A stretch of DNA of 51,327 nt from Microcaldota archaeon (GTDB lineage: Archaea; Micrarchaeota; Micrarchaeia; Micrarchaeales; Micrarchaeaceae): contig JAKARM010000004.1 of assembly GCA_021822165.1 (NCBI GenBank), forward strand, positions 2,384 to 53,710, in the 5' to 3' direction. Of this stretch, positions 34,279-42,447 are shown one piece after another. A program made the translations under genes and the position numbers. Position 1 is the first letter of the stretch. Each line of letters begins with the position of its first letter. The notes below the pieces were generated by a model, which saw only the letters and a list, made by a program, of their open reading frames with translations, did no database searches and had not been told where the DNA came from.

Positions 34279-35267
34279 GGCACTCGACCATTGCGATTGC
34301 GGCATTGATCATAGCCGCCGCGGCGCTTCTGGCGGTCCGTTCCTTTCCCGCATCTGCTTGCTCCAGCCTCTGCGTGACAGTATTACATAGGCAGGGCGAC
34401 CTCGTGGCAACGGCTGTGAGATATTCGGGCGCCCCCCTCTCCGATTCCCTGTTCTACGTAGCCGAGAACGGCCGTACCTTTTCCCTCAGGACAGGGGGGA
34501 ACGGCTCCCTTTCTTTCTACGCTCCCCTCGGAATCGGGTTCAACAAAATAAACTTCTCCTACGGCGGCTCCGTCTCCGAAGTTTCCCTGTTCTCCCTGGC
34601 CGGGTATTCCGGTTTCCTCTATCTCTTCCTGGGCGCCGCGGCATATCTTCTTGCAAGGCGTCTTTCAGAATCCGGCCTTTTCTGGGAAAAGGTATACATA
34701 AGCTACGAGGGGGGTCCGCTTTCGCGCCGCAGACCGCCGCTGCAGGGTATTTCTGCCGGAGAGATAATGGCATTGGCGAGGTCGGATGCGGACAGGAACA
34801 ATGCCGTGCCCGGCCTGCCGGTCACGCTGCGCCAGGCGCTCAGGGCGGTTTCCATCTTGCGCGATGCCCCTTCCGGCGGGCGCAAAATATATGAAGAGGT
34901 CGTCTGCTCCCTCTCCAGGGCAGGATACCGCGTATCAGGGAATGGCGCCGTGGTGGATATATCAGGCGAAAGGCAGCCGTACGATATTGCATCGGTGACC
35001 GCATACGAGCGGATGATGTCGGGCCTCTCCCCCTCCGGAAAATTTTTGCCTCCCCTGCCCCTGTCGTCCATCTCGGCTGATGGTTCGCAGTTCTCCTCCA
35101 TGCTCAGGCGTGCAAGAAAAAGGCGCATGCCTGCCCTCCTCTATGCTGAAGACTTCCGCGCATGGCGTGCCGCCGGCGGGATGGTGCTGCTTCCCTATGG
35201 CCCTGGCCCTCTCCTGTTGCTCGCCCGCCTGTCGGGCTTCTATTCGGTGGTCCAATGCTGGGAATAA
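34275..35267 (+). CDS. Membrane-anchored protein of the DNA-transfer operon
   Basis: A 330-residue protein. A signal-anchor (IAIAALIIAAAALLAVRSFPASA), an extracytoplasmic Ig-like domain of about 70 residues, a second helix (YSGFLYLFLGAAAYLLA), then a cytoplasmic domain of about 200 residues with no recognised family. Translation is coupled to both neighbours (ATGA before, TAATG after). A scaffold linking the outer pilus to the inner ATPases is conceivable. Confidence 0.6.
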   Translation: MRHSTIAIAALIIAAAALLAVRSFPASACSSLCVTVLHRQGDLVATAVRYSGAPLSDSLFYVAENGRTFSLRTGGNGSLSFYAPLGIGFNKINFSYGGSVSEVSLFSLAGYSGFLYLFLGAAAYLLARRLSESGLFWEKVYISYEGGPLSRRRPPLQGISAGEIMALARSDADRNNAVPGLPVTLRQALRAVSILRDAPSGGRKIYEEVVCSLSRAGYRVSGNGAVVDISGERQPYDIASVTAYERMMSGLSPSGKFLPPLPLSSISADGSQFSSMLRRARKRRMPALLYAEDFRAWRAAGGMVLLPYGPGPLLLLARLSGFYSVVQCWE

Positions 35268-35437
35268 TGCGCTCCATCGCCCCCATCTCATTCGCGGCCA
35301 GCCTGTTCTTCGCCAACATCTCCTCCATCATGCTCCTCTCCCATGATAGGGAGGGGGAAGCGATGAAGCGGCACGGCGCCCTCTTTTATGCATCGATCGC
35401 GCTCTACCTGCTCTCCCTCTCGCTGCTGGTGGTATGA
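35267..35437 (+). CDS. Small two-helix membrane protein
   Basis: A 56-residue product with two membrane helices (SIAPISFAASLFFANISSIMLL and ALFYASIALYLLSLSLLVV) and a charged turn (SHDREGEAMKRHG). ATG 35267 overlaps the upstream stop (TAATG); a longer frame from 35255 adds only four residues. Its size and shape resemble CedA2 or VirB3, without sequence proof. Confidence 0.6.
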   Translation: MRSIAPISFAASLFFANISSIMLLSHDREGEAMKRHGALFYASIALYLLSLSLLVV

Positions 35438-35733
35438 TGTTCGACAACATAATGGGGCTGTATGGCGGTTCGCGCAGCTATGGATGGGTGGCGCTGCCTA
35501 TCTTCTACACCCTCGCCTATTCCTTCATCATCGCCGCCCTGTGGATGGCGTCAGGCTTTTCCATACCGCTCCTTCCTGCCCTCCTCGCCTTGGCCGCAGC
35601 ATTCGCAGCCCACGCCTTTTCGGCCAGGAGGGAAAGGGCGAGGATTTCTCCCAGGATGATGTCGCGTCTGCTCTTGGTCTCTGCGTTTTCGGTGATCGTA
35701 TGCCTTACCTACCTAATATTGCTGCCCCGCTGA
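35434..35733 (+). CDS. Small three-helix membrane protein
   Basis: A 99-residue protein with three membrane helices and a basic loop (SARRERARISPRMMSR) that should face the cytoplasm. Its start overlaps the previous gene (ATGATG around the stop). Family not recognised; the position suggests an inner-membrane component of the transfer complex. Confidence 0.6.
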   Translation: MMFDNIMGLYGGSRSYGWVALPIFYTLAYSFIIAALWMASGFSIPLLPALLALAAAFAAHAFSARRERARISPRMMSRLLLVSAFSVIVCLTYLILLPR

Positions 35734-35738
35734 AGGTC

Positions 35739-37955
35739 ATGAGGATCGCTTCATCGCCCCTCACCGGATTCGGCGGTCCGCAGTTCTTCGAATGCATGGG
35801 CAGGAGCCCTTTCGCCCTCCTCTACGATTTCCCTTCTAAGACGACGAACCTCTGCGCTTCCCCCAGCGGAGGAAAATTCGACATGCTGTCGAATGCGGTG
35901 CCTGGGCTTGCCTTTTCAGATCCGGATCCCGGCGTCGGAAGGGATATCTATGCTTCAGTCCTTATGCCCTACCGGAGCGTAAATTCAGCCCCAGGGGCGC
36001 TATTCTCCGACATCTTCGATTCCAAGAGGGAAAGCGGTTCGGTCTCTGTGCTGTTCCTCCCCGTCACCCTGTGGGAGATGGGCATCGTCAAGAGGGACAT
36101 TGAGCGCATACTGGAGCAGCATGAGGTCCGGGTGACCTCCTCCGTCAGGGACTCTCTCGGGATGCGTTCCAACGTCTCCTCCCAGAGGGAGATCTTTGCG
36201 GGCTCGGAGGAGACGCTCCTCCTCACGGAGATGTTGGAATCGATGAACGCTTCGGCCCTCGGCAACGGTCTAGCCTACAAGGTATATCTCGCGGCCAGCG
36301 ACGAGGAGGCGGCAGGGTATCTCAGGACCCGCATAATGGTTCTCGATGAAAAGCGCATCCGTTCCCCCCTCTGCCTGCTGGAGCCGGAGCTAGGGAAGAT
36401 GTTCCAGATTCCGCTCGGCCAGGACAATGTCAGGGCCTATCTCAATGCTCATGGGAGGTCCAATGTCATGCATCCCGTCAGCACGGTCATGCATTCCTCG
36501 ACAGGCGGGATCAGGGTCGGGACGTTCATGAAGCAATCCCTCTACGATACCGGCATGCCGGTATCCATAGAGAATTCCACGATGAACCTCGGCTTCATGA
36601 TAACCGGCCTTCCGGGTTCCGGCAAGACGCGGGAGGCGATGGCAATACTTGATTCCGCGCTCGGGGCCAAAATCCCACCAATGGTCGTCGTAATATCCCC
36701 TACCGGCGAATGGGACGGCTTTGCAAGGTCTCATGGCATGTACCTGCTCCGCATGTTCGAGGACAACGTTCCAATCAATTTCTTCCGGTGCCCCAGAGGG
36801 GTCAAGAGGGAGAAGTTCTATGAATCCCTGGCGATGATGCTCGCCTCCGCCTCCGACGCCGGCCCCTACCGCAACCCTATGGAAAAATGCATGCTGAACG
36901 CATTCCGGTCAGAATATTCGAAATCCTCCGAACCGGGGCCCCAGGATCTCTACGGCGCCGTCGCGGAGTCTGTGGTGAGGTTCCATGCGAAGAGGACGAA
37001 CACAGGGGTGAAGTATACGAAGCACGGGGAGAACATCATGTCCGCGCTTGAGAACCTCCGGGGGCTGCTCGCAAGGAGGGAATATTCCACGAGGCTCGGG
37101 GTCGTGTTCGAAGAGCTCCTCGGGAAGGGCATCGTGTTCAACATGTCCTCCGCAAGCACCAAGATGAGGCCATACATATACGCCCTCGTGCTGAACCAGC
37201 TCTATTCCATCGCCGATACATTCGATACTTTCGGGGACAACGAGCTGAGGCTCGTGATATGCATCGAGGAGGCGCACAACATCTTCGGCGAGGAAGATTC
37301 GGCTGCGGTGGAGGACATAAAACAGAGGATACAGGATTTCAGGAAGCGCGGCGTGTCCCTGGTGCTGCTGACCCACAACGCCGTCGACATCGATCCGGGG
37401 GTGAGGAGGCTGTGCCAGCTGAAGCTCTACATGAAGCAGTCCCCCGAGATCGCCCCTGCCGCCGCGAAGGAGCTCGTCTTCTCGCATGCGGACAGGGATT
37501 CGGTAGAGGCGAAGATGAAGCATCTCAACTCGCGCATAGGCGCGCTCAACCACATCGTCAAAAACGGTGACGAAAAGGAGGCGCAGGACACGATATTCAT
37601 AAGGACCGCCGACTATTCGGACCCGATCCCTTCTCTCTCCAGGGCAGATCCGCTCCCCGATTACATGCGCAACGCTTCCATAATCCCGGATGCGGTGATC
37701 GTCTCGAAGCTCTTTTTCGCGGCGCGTCCGGAGGAAGGGAAAGCGAGAAGGCGCACATCCATGCGCGCCCTGGTGCTTTACATGGGATCCACCATCGCCG
37801 AGCACGACATAACCGCCATCGTGGACAAGGAGCCGGTATGCCAGGAGCTGATATGCGGAAGGAGGTACACGATCGAGATCGTGGACGGCAAGGGGCGCAA
37901 GCTCCACGAGCTCGATGTCGATTCCGCTCCTGAGATAACCATTGCCGTGGGTTGA
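35739..37955 (+). CDS. HerA/VirB4-type DNA-transfer ATPase (second, CedB-like)
   Basis: A 738-residue protein. The first about 280 residues form a domain without clear match. Then follow Walker A GLPGSGKT, Walker B LRLVICIEEAHNIF, and KRGVSLVLLTHNAVDIDPGVRR as sensor and arginine-bearing segment, typical of HerA/VirB4/CedB ATPases. CedB powers DNA import in Sulfolobales. ATG 35739 has AAGGT close before it; the frame is open 117 codons further upstream but that overlaps two other genes. Last gene of the operon, convergent with dnaJ. Confidence 0.8.
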   Translation: MRIASSPLTGFGGPQFFECMGRSPFALLYDFPSKTTNLCASPSGGKFDMLSNAVPGLAFSDPDPGVGRDIYASVLMPYRSVNSAPGALFSDIFDSKRESGSVSVLFLPVTLWEMGIVKRDIERILEQHEVRVTSSVRDSLGMRSNVSSQREIFAGSEETLLLTEMLESMNASALGNGLAYKVYLAASDEEAAGYLRTRIMVLDEKRIRSPLCLLEPELGKMFQIPLGQDNVRAYLNAHGRSNVMHPVSTVMHSSTGGIRVGTFMKQSLYDTGMPVSIENSTMNLGFMITGLPGSGKTREAMAILDSALGAKIPPMVVVISPTGEWDGFARSHGMYLLRMFEDNVPINFFRCPRGVKREKFYESLAMMLASASDAGPYRNPMEKCMLNAFRSEYSKSSEPGPQDLYGAVAESVVRFHAKRTNTGVKYTKHGENIMSALENLRGLLARREYSTRLGVVFEELLGKGIVFNMSSASTKMRPYIYALVLNQLYSIADTFDTFGDNELRLVICIEEAHNIFGEEDSAAVEDIKQRIQDFRKRGVSLVLLTHNAVDIDPGVRRLCQLKLYMKQSPEIAPAAAKELVFSHADRDSVEAKMKHLNSRIGALNHIVKNGDEKEAQDTIFIRTADYSDPIPSLSRADPLPDYMRNASIIPDAVIVSKLFFAARPEEGKARRRTSMRALVLYMGSTIAEHDITAIVDKEPVCQELICGRRYTIEIVDGKGRKLHELDVDSAPEITIAVG

Positions 37956-37969
37956 CGCCTCTCAGCCTT

Positions 37970-39076
37970 TCAGAAGACCCCGAATTTCTTCTTCGCCCCC
38001 TTCGAATCCAGCTCCATGAATCTCCTGACAAGCTCCTCCTGCTCGCCGTTGACGTGCTTCGGGACATCTACGACGACGCTGACTATCTCGTCCCCCTGTC
38101 CGCTTCTGTTGAAGTGCGGCATTCCCCTCCCTTTTATGAGTATGATCTCTCCGTTCTGCGTGTTCTTACCTATCCTTACCTTTTCCTCCCCGTAGAGGGT
38201 CGCTACCATCACCTCCCCTCCTAGTATTGCTGTGTAAAACGGTATCCGTATCGTATGGTGTATGTCATCTCCCTCCCTTTCGAACCTTCTGTCCTCCCCT
38301 ACCTCGACGTCTATATAGAGGTCGCCCGTTCCTTCCGACCCATAGTTGCCCATCCCCCTTAGCCTAAGCCTTGTGCCGGTCGCTATCCCCTTTGGGATGT
38401 TCACCTTCACCTTCTCGTCGTCCATCACCCTTCCCTCGCCTCTGCATACGTGGCATGCCTTTTCCGCGAACTTCCCGGTCCCGCCGCACTTGTTGCATGT
38501 GGATATAGTCTGCATCATGCCAAATGGGGTCCTGTGCGTGGTCTTCATCTGGCCTGTCCCGCTGCACTTGTCGCAGCGTGAGACCTTGCTTCCCCTTTCC
38601 GCGCCGCTCCCTTCGCAGTTGCCGCACAGCTTAACATGCCTGACCCTTATCTCCCTCTCGCTGCCCTTTGCGGCCTCCTCGAGCGACACGCTTGTTTTGG
38701 CAAGGAGGTCGCTCCCTACGTCCCGGCCGCCCCCTCCGAAGCCGAACATGCTCCCAAATGCGCCCTGCCCTCCGAAGCTTCCAAAATCGAAACCCATGCT
38801 CCTGAGGACCTCCTCCATGTCGAAGCCCCTGAATATGTCCTCTTCCGTGAATTTGCGGTTGAACTGGTCTGGGCCATATGCGTCATACTGCTTCCTCTTC
38901 TCCTGGTCGCTCAGCACGGCATATGCCTCGTTTATCTCCTTGAATTTCTCCTCCGACCCATGCTCTTTGTTCCTGTCCGGGTGGTATTTGAGCGCGAGGT
39001 TCCTGTAGGCCTTCCTTATTTCGTCCTGGCTTGCGCTCTTGCCTACGCCCAGGACCTCATAATAGTCAACGCCCAT
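37970..39076 (-). CDS. dnaJ: Chaperone DnaJ (Hsp40, type I)
   Basis: DnaK co-chaperone. J domain with HPD (KYHPDRNKE, about residues 30-38), a Gly/Phe-rich linker, four CxxCxGxG zinc repeats ([32 protein letters not shown]) and C-terminal substrate-binding domains. 368 residues, normal length. Third gene after grpE and dnaK, 39 nt downstream of dnaK. Confidence 0.97.
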   Translation of the reverse strand: MGVDYYEVLGVGKSASQDEIRKAYRNLALKYHPDRNKEHGSEEKFKEINEAYAVLSDQEKRKQYDAYGPDQFNRKFTEEDIFRGFDMEEVLRSMGFDFGSFGGQGAFGSMFGFGGGGRDVGSDLLAKTSVSLEEAAKGSEREIRVRHVKLCGNCEGSGAERGSKVSRCDKCSGTGQMKTTHRTPFGMMQTISTCNKCGGTGKFAEKACHVCRGEGRVMDDEKVKVNIPKGIATGTRLRLRGMGNYGSEGTGDLYIDVEVGEDRRFEREGDDIHHTIRIPFYTAILGGEVMVATLYGEEKVRIGKNTQNGEIILIKGRGMPHFNRSGQGDEIVSVVVDVPKHVNGEQEELVRRFMELDSKGAKKKFGVF

Positions 39077-39115
39077 CAGATACCAACCGCTTTATCGATC
39101 TATCCTCTCCTCCGT

Positions 39116-40957
39116 CTACTTCTCCACCTTGAATTCCGCATCCGTCGCGCCTCCCTCACCCCCTGGCGGCTCGGGCGGCGGAGTCCCTGACTCGCCAGGC
39201 GGGGGCTGGGATGGGCCGCCTCCTATCTTGCTGCCGAGCTCCTCCAGCGCGCCCTTCAGGACCTCTACCTTCCTTTTCACCTCCTCCATGTCCGTGCCCT
39301 TGAGCGCCGCCTTCACCTCCTCATTGGCTTTGCCGACCTTTTCCAGCGTCTCCTTGTCCGCCTTGTCCTTAAATTCTTCCATGCTCTTTTCCGCGGTGTA
39401 GGAAAGCGCCTCCGCGCTGTTTCTTTCCTCTATGCGCTCCCTTTCCCTCTTGTCCTCCTCCTCGTGCATCTTTGCCTCCGCCACCTTCTTCTCGATATCC
39501 TCCTTGTTCATCTTATGGGGTGCGACTATGTCCATGCTCTGCTCTTTTCCTGAGGCCTTGTCCTTCGCCGTGACATGCAGGATGCCGTTCGCGTCTATGT
39601 CGAAGGTGACCTCTATCTGCGGGATCCCCCTCTTCGCCGGCGGTATCCCTGTCAGCGTGAAGTTCCCGAGGTCTATGTTGTCCTTCGCCAGCGGCCTTTC
39701 GCCCTGCACTATGCGTATGTCCACGCTCGTCTGGAAGTCCCCTGCGGTGCTGAATATCTGGGATTTCTTCACGGGTATGGTGGTATTCCTCTCGATTATC
39801 GGGGTCGCTACCCCTCCGAGGGTCTCGATGCTCAGCGTAAGCGGCGTTACGTCGAGCAGGAGGATGTCCTTCACCTCCCCTGTCAGCACGCCCGCCTGTA
39901 TGGCCGCGCCCAGCGCAACGGCCTCCATCGGATCCACCCCTCTCTCCGCCTTCTTGTTGAGCAGCTGCTCCACGTACCTCTGCACTATCGGCATCCTCGT
40001 CGGCCCGCCTACGAGTATTATCTTGTCCACCTGCGTGACCTCGAGCTTGGCGTCCTTTATGGCCTGCATCACGGGCTTCGCGGACCTCTCCACTATCGGG
40101 ACGACCAGGCTTTCAAGCTTGGCCCTCGTCAGCACATAGCTGAAGTTTATCGGCTGGCTGTCGATGCCCTTCGCCAGGAAGGGGAGGCTTATCTCGCTCT
40201 GCAGCACCGTCGACAGCTCTATCTTCGCCCTCTCCACCGCCTCCTTGACCCTCTGCATCGCCTGCTGGTCCTTGCTGACGTCGACCCCCTGGCTCCTCTT
40301 TATCTCGCCCACGATGAACTCCATTATCGCGTTGTCCATGTCCGTCCCGCCGAGCTGAGTGTCCCCGCTCGTGGATTTCACTTCGAAGACGCCGTTCCCG
40401 AAGTCCATGATTGTGACGTCGAGCGTCCCTCCTCCGAGGTCGTAGACAAGTATCTTGAGCTCCTTCCCCGCCTTGTCTATCCCATAGGCGAGCGCCGCTG
40501 CGGTAGGCTCGTTCACGAGCCTCACAACTTCAAGACCCGCTATCTCCCCGGCGTCCTTCGTCGCCTGCCTCTGGTTGTCGTTGAAATAGGCGGGCACCGT
40601 TATTACGGCCTTTTTGACCTCCTCGCCGAGGAAGGCCTCTGCATCCTTCTTTATCTTCTGCAGGAGCATCGCGGAGAGCTCCTGCGGCTTGTATTCCTTG
40701 CCGTAGGCCTTGTATATATAGTCTGTCCCCATCTTCCTCTTGAAGGCATAGAAGGTCCCTTCAGAGTTCGCCACCGCCTGCCTCGCGGCCGGCAGCCCTA
40801 CAAGGTGCTGCCCGTCCTTCGTGAAGGCCACGTAGCTCGGGAACGCCTTGCCGTACAGCGACGCGCCCTCCGCGCTCGGTATGATCGTCGCCTTCCCTCC
40901 TTCCAGCACGGCAGCAGCAGAGTTCGAAGTTCCCAAGTCTATTCCTATTATTTTCAT
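39116..40957 (-). CDS. dnaK: Chaperone DnaK (Hsp70)
   Basis: ATP-driven chaperone, 613 residues. Begins [17 protein letters not shown]; the phosphate-1 and phosphate-2 motifs ([23 protein letters not shown]), [12 protein letters not shown] and the substrate domain with [14 protein letters not shown] are all present. The C-terminal tail is Gly/Pro/Glu rich and lacks the EEVD type end, as in prokaryotes. ATG 40957 has GGTGG 4 nt upstream, so the ten extra upstream codons are not used. Most archaeal lineages without this gene lack all three; its presence suggests ancient transfer from bacteria. Confidence 0.97.
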   Translation of the reverse strand: MKIIGIDLGTSNSAAAVLEGGKATIIPSAEGASLYGKAFPSYVAFTKDGQHLVGLPAARQAVANSEGTFYAFKRKMGTDYIYKAYGKEYKPQELSAMLLQKIKKDAEAFLGEEVKKAVITVPAYFNDNQRQATKDAGEIAGLEVVRLVNEPTAAALAYGIDKAGKELKILVYDLGGGTLDVTIMDFGNGVFEVKSTSGDTQLGGTDMDNAIMEFIVGEIKRSQGVDVSKDQQAMQRVKEAVERAKIELSTVLQSEISLPFLAKGIDSQPINFSYVLTRAKLESLVVPIVERSAKPVMQAIKDAKLEVTQVDKIILVGGPTRMPIVQRYVEQLLNKKAERGVDPMEAVALGAAIQAGVLTGEVKDILLLDVTPLTLSIETLGGVATPIIERNTTIPVKKSQIFSTAGDFQTSVDIRIVQGERPLAKDNIDLGNFTLTGIPPAKRGIPQIEVTFDIDANGILHVTAKDKASGKEQSMDIVAPHKMNKEDIEKKVAEAKMHEEEDKRERERIEERNSAEALSYTAEKSMEEFKDKADKETLEKVGKANEEVKAALKGTDMEEVKRKVEVLKGALEELGSKIGGGPSQPPPGESGTPPPEPPGGEGGATDAEFKVEK

Positions 40958-41026
40958 TCTTCCACCTATAAGCGCATAATACATCAATCGGTTCTCTATT
41001 TCTCTTTTTTTTCATCCTCTTTTTAT

Positions 41027-41635
41027 TTAACCTTCCTTCTTTTCTGGCCCCTTCGCATCCTCTTGCGGTGCCGCCCTTTCGGCCGCCACCACGATTGCCG
41101 CAGGCCTCAGCAGTATGCCGTTGAAGGTATACCCCTCCTTTACAACTTCCAGTATGGTTCCCGGCTTCCTCTCGCTTTCCTTCGTCATCATTATCTCATG
41201 GAGGTAGGGGTCGTACCTCCCATCCGCCTTTACCCTTTCAAGCCCCTCCTTTTTCATCGCATCGATGAAATTCGAATAGAGCATCTCCACGCCTTTCGAG
41301 AGGTTCTTGTCCTGGGATTCCCCCGACGCGAGCACGGCAAAGTAAAATTCATCGATGATGGGGAGCAGGCTCCTTGCAAGATCCGCCTTGGCGAGCTCCC
41401 TTGCGCTCACCGCCTCCTTCATCACCCTCTTCTTGTAATTCTCGAACTCCGCCGCCAGCCTGAGTAGGCGGTCCTTAGTTTCTGCGCAGGGATCCCCATC
41501 CTTGCGGGATTCCTCCCTTGCCTCATTTCCTGCTCCGCTCTCCTTCGCGGCTTCCCGGGCGCCCTCTTTGCTCTCCTTCGCGGGCTCATTCTCCTCCACT
41601 TTCGCACTGCCCTCCTTGCCAATCTCCTCATTCAT
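41027..41635 (-). CDS. grpE: Nucleotide exchange factor GrpE
   Basis: Releases ADP from DnaK. A charged coiled-coil N terminus (residues about 1-70, rich in Glu, Lys, Ala) is followed by the family core: LRLAAEFENYKKRV, LLPIIDEFYFAVL, and GYTFNGILLRPAAIVVA at the C-terminal beta domain. About 202 residues. ATG 41635 has GAGGTG 6 nt before it and overlaps the stop of the regulator gene. Confidence 0.92.
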   Translation of the reverse strand: MNEEIGKEGSAKVEENEPAKESKEGAREAAKESGAGNEAREESRKDGDPCAETKDRLLRLAAEFENYKKRVMKEAVSARELAKADLARSLLPIIDEFYFAVLASGESQDKNLSKGVEMLYSNFIDAMKKEGLERVKADGRYDPYLHEIMMTKESERKPGTILEVVKEGYTFNGILLRPAAIVVAAERAAPQEDAKGPEKKEG

Positions 41636-42059
41636 GCATTGCACCTCTTTTCCCCGTTCTTCTCGCGCGCATACCGGTAATCCTGTCGAATTCCATGGCG
41701 ATGTCCATCATGCGCTTCATCTCCCTCTCTATGTCATATTCTATCTCCTCTATCGCCTTGTGCATCTCCGATGCCCTCAGGTAGTATCTCCTGCCCCTCT
41801 TTACCACGAGGCCCGAATCTATGAACCTGTTCAGGTGGTAGATGACCGTGCTCCTGGAGAGGTTTATCCCCTCTCCCAGCTCCGAGCTCGTTATCCCGTT
41901 GCCCTTCCACGCCGCATCGGTGAACCTCCCGAGGATCTTCTCCTCGATGCCGCCCCCCTCCGCTCCGCAGAGCCCGAAAGCTATGCAGAACCACCTTATC
42001 ATGCTTTTGGGGTCGTCGGAATCCGGCATCTCCGTAAACTGTATGACTATCTTTCCCAT
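41628..42059 (-). CDS. Winged-helix transcriptional regulator of the grpE-dnaK-dnaJ operon
   Basis: A 143-residue protein with a winged-helix domain (GNGITSSELGEGINLSRSTVIYHLNRFIDSGLVVKRGRRYYL) and a helical C-terminal dimerisation segment (EIEYDIEREMKRMMDIAMEF). The fold resembles ArsR-type and archaeal heat-shock regulators such as Phr. It is the first gene of the chaperone operon and overlaps grpE by 8 nt, so autogenous control of heat-shock genes is the likely role (inference). TGAGGAA lies directly before the ATG; a TATA-like ATATTTAAA lies about 30 nt upstream. Confidence 0.75.
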   Translation of the reverse strand: MGKIVIQFTEMPDSDDPKSMIRWFCIAFGLCGAEGGGIEEKILGRFTDAAWKGNGITSSELGEGINLSRSTVIYHLNRFIDSGLVVKRGRRYYLRASEMHKAIEEIEYDIEREMKRMMDIAMEFDRITGMRARRTGKRGAMHE

Positions 42060-42447
42060 TTCCTCATATTGTTTATGTCGCGATATGTTTAAATATCTTA
42101 TGTTTTTTGCAATTAAATATTGAAATGTCGAATAAATTTAGACATATATGATGCATGCGCTTCCGCCAAGGCATAAGGCGGCGGCGGAACCATGCGGCAA
42201 GATGCAGAAAACATGGGGCCTGCCATTATACAAAAGTTCCACATCAATCGCTTCGCGGCAATAGTGCTGCTGGGAAGAAGGAAGGCGAGGGCCAGGCAAG
42301 CGATCCTGCAGGGATAAAATCACCTCCAGCCATATGCCTATCGGATGCGGACTTCATGGGCCTGTTTCCGCAGTCGCTTATTTATACTTATTTTCATAAT
42401 CAACTATATCCCTCTTTCTGCGCCCCTCTGTTTTGTTGCTGATTCAT
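42060..42447. other. Divergent intergenic region with GC-rich core
   Basis: AT-rich promoter DNA at both sides (for the regulator at about 42060-42150, for DNA polymerase at about 42370-42440) surrounds a GC-rich core of about 190 nt (42155-42340). The core holds a hairpin with arms TTCCGCC/GGCGGAA and, on the minus strand, a full GGAGGTGAT (42316-42324) with no standard start at the right distance. The open frames here look like chance. It could hold a small RNA; I recognise none. Confidence 0.35.

Noticed and set aside
39575-41467. Very long plus-strand frame (630 codons) opposite dnaK and grpE
   Set aside because: Classic antisense shadow of a highly biased GC-rich gene. dnaK and grpE are unambiguous on the other strand.
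42155-42442. Plus-strand 95-codon frame before polB
   Set aside because: Composition is unlike neighbouring proteins, it covers the polB promoter, and it overlaps the polB start.
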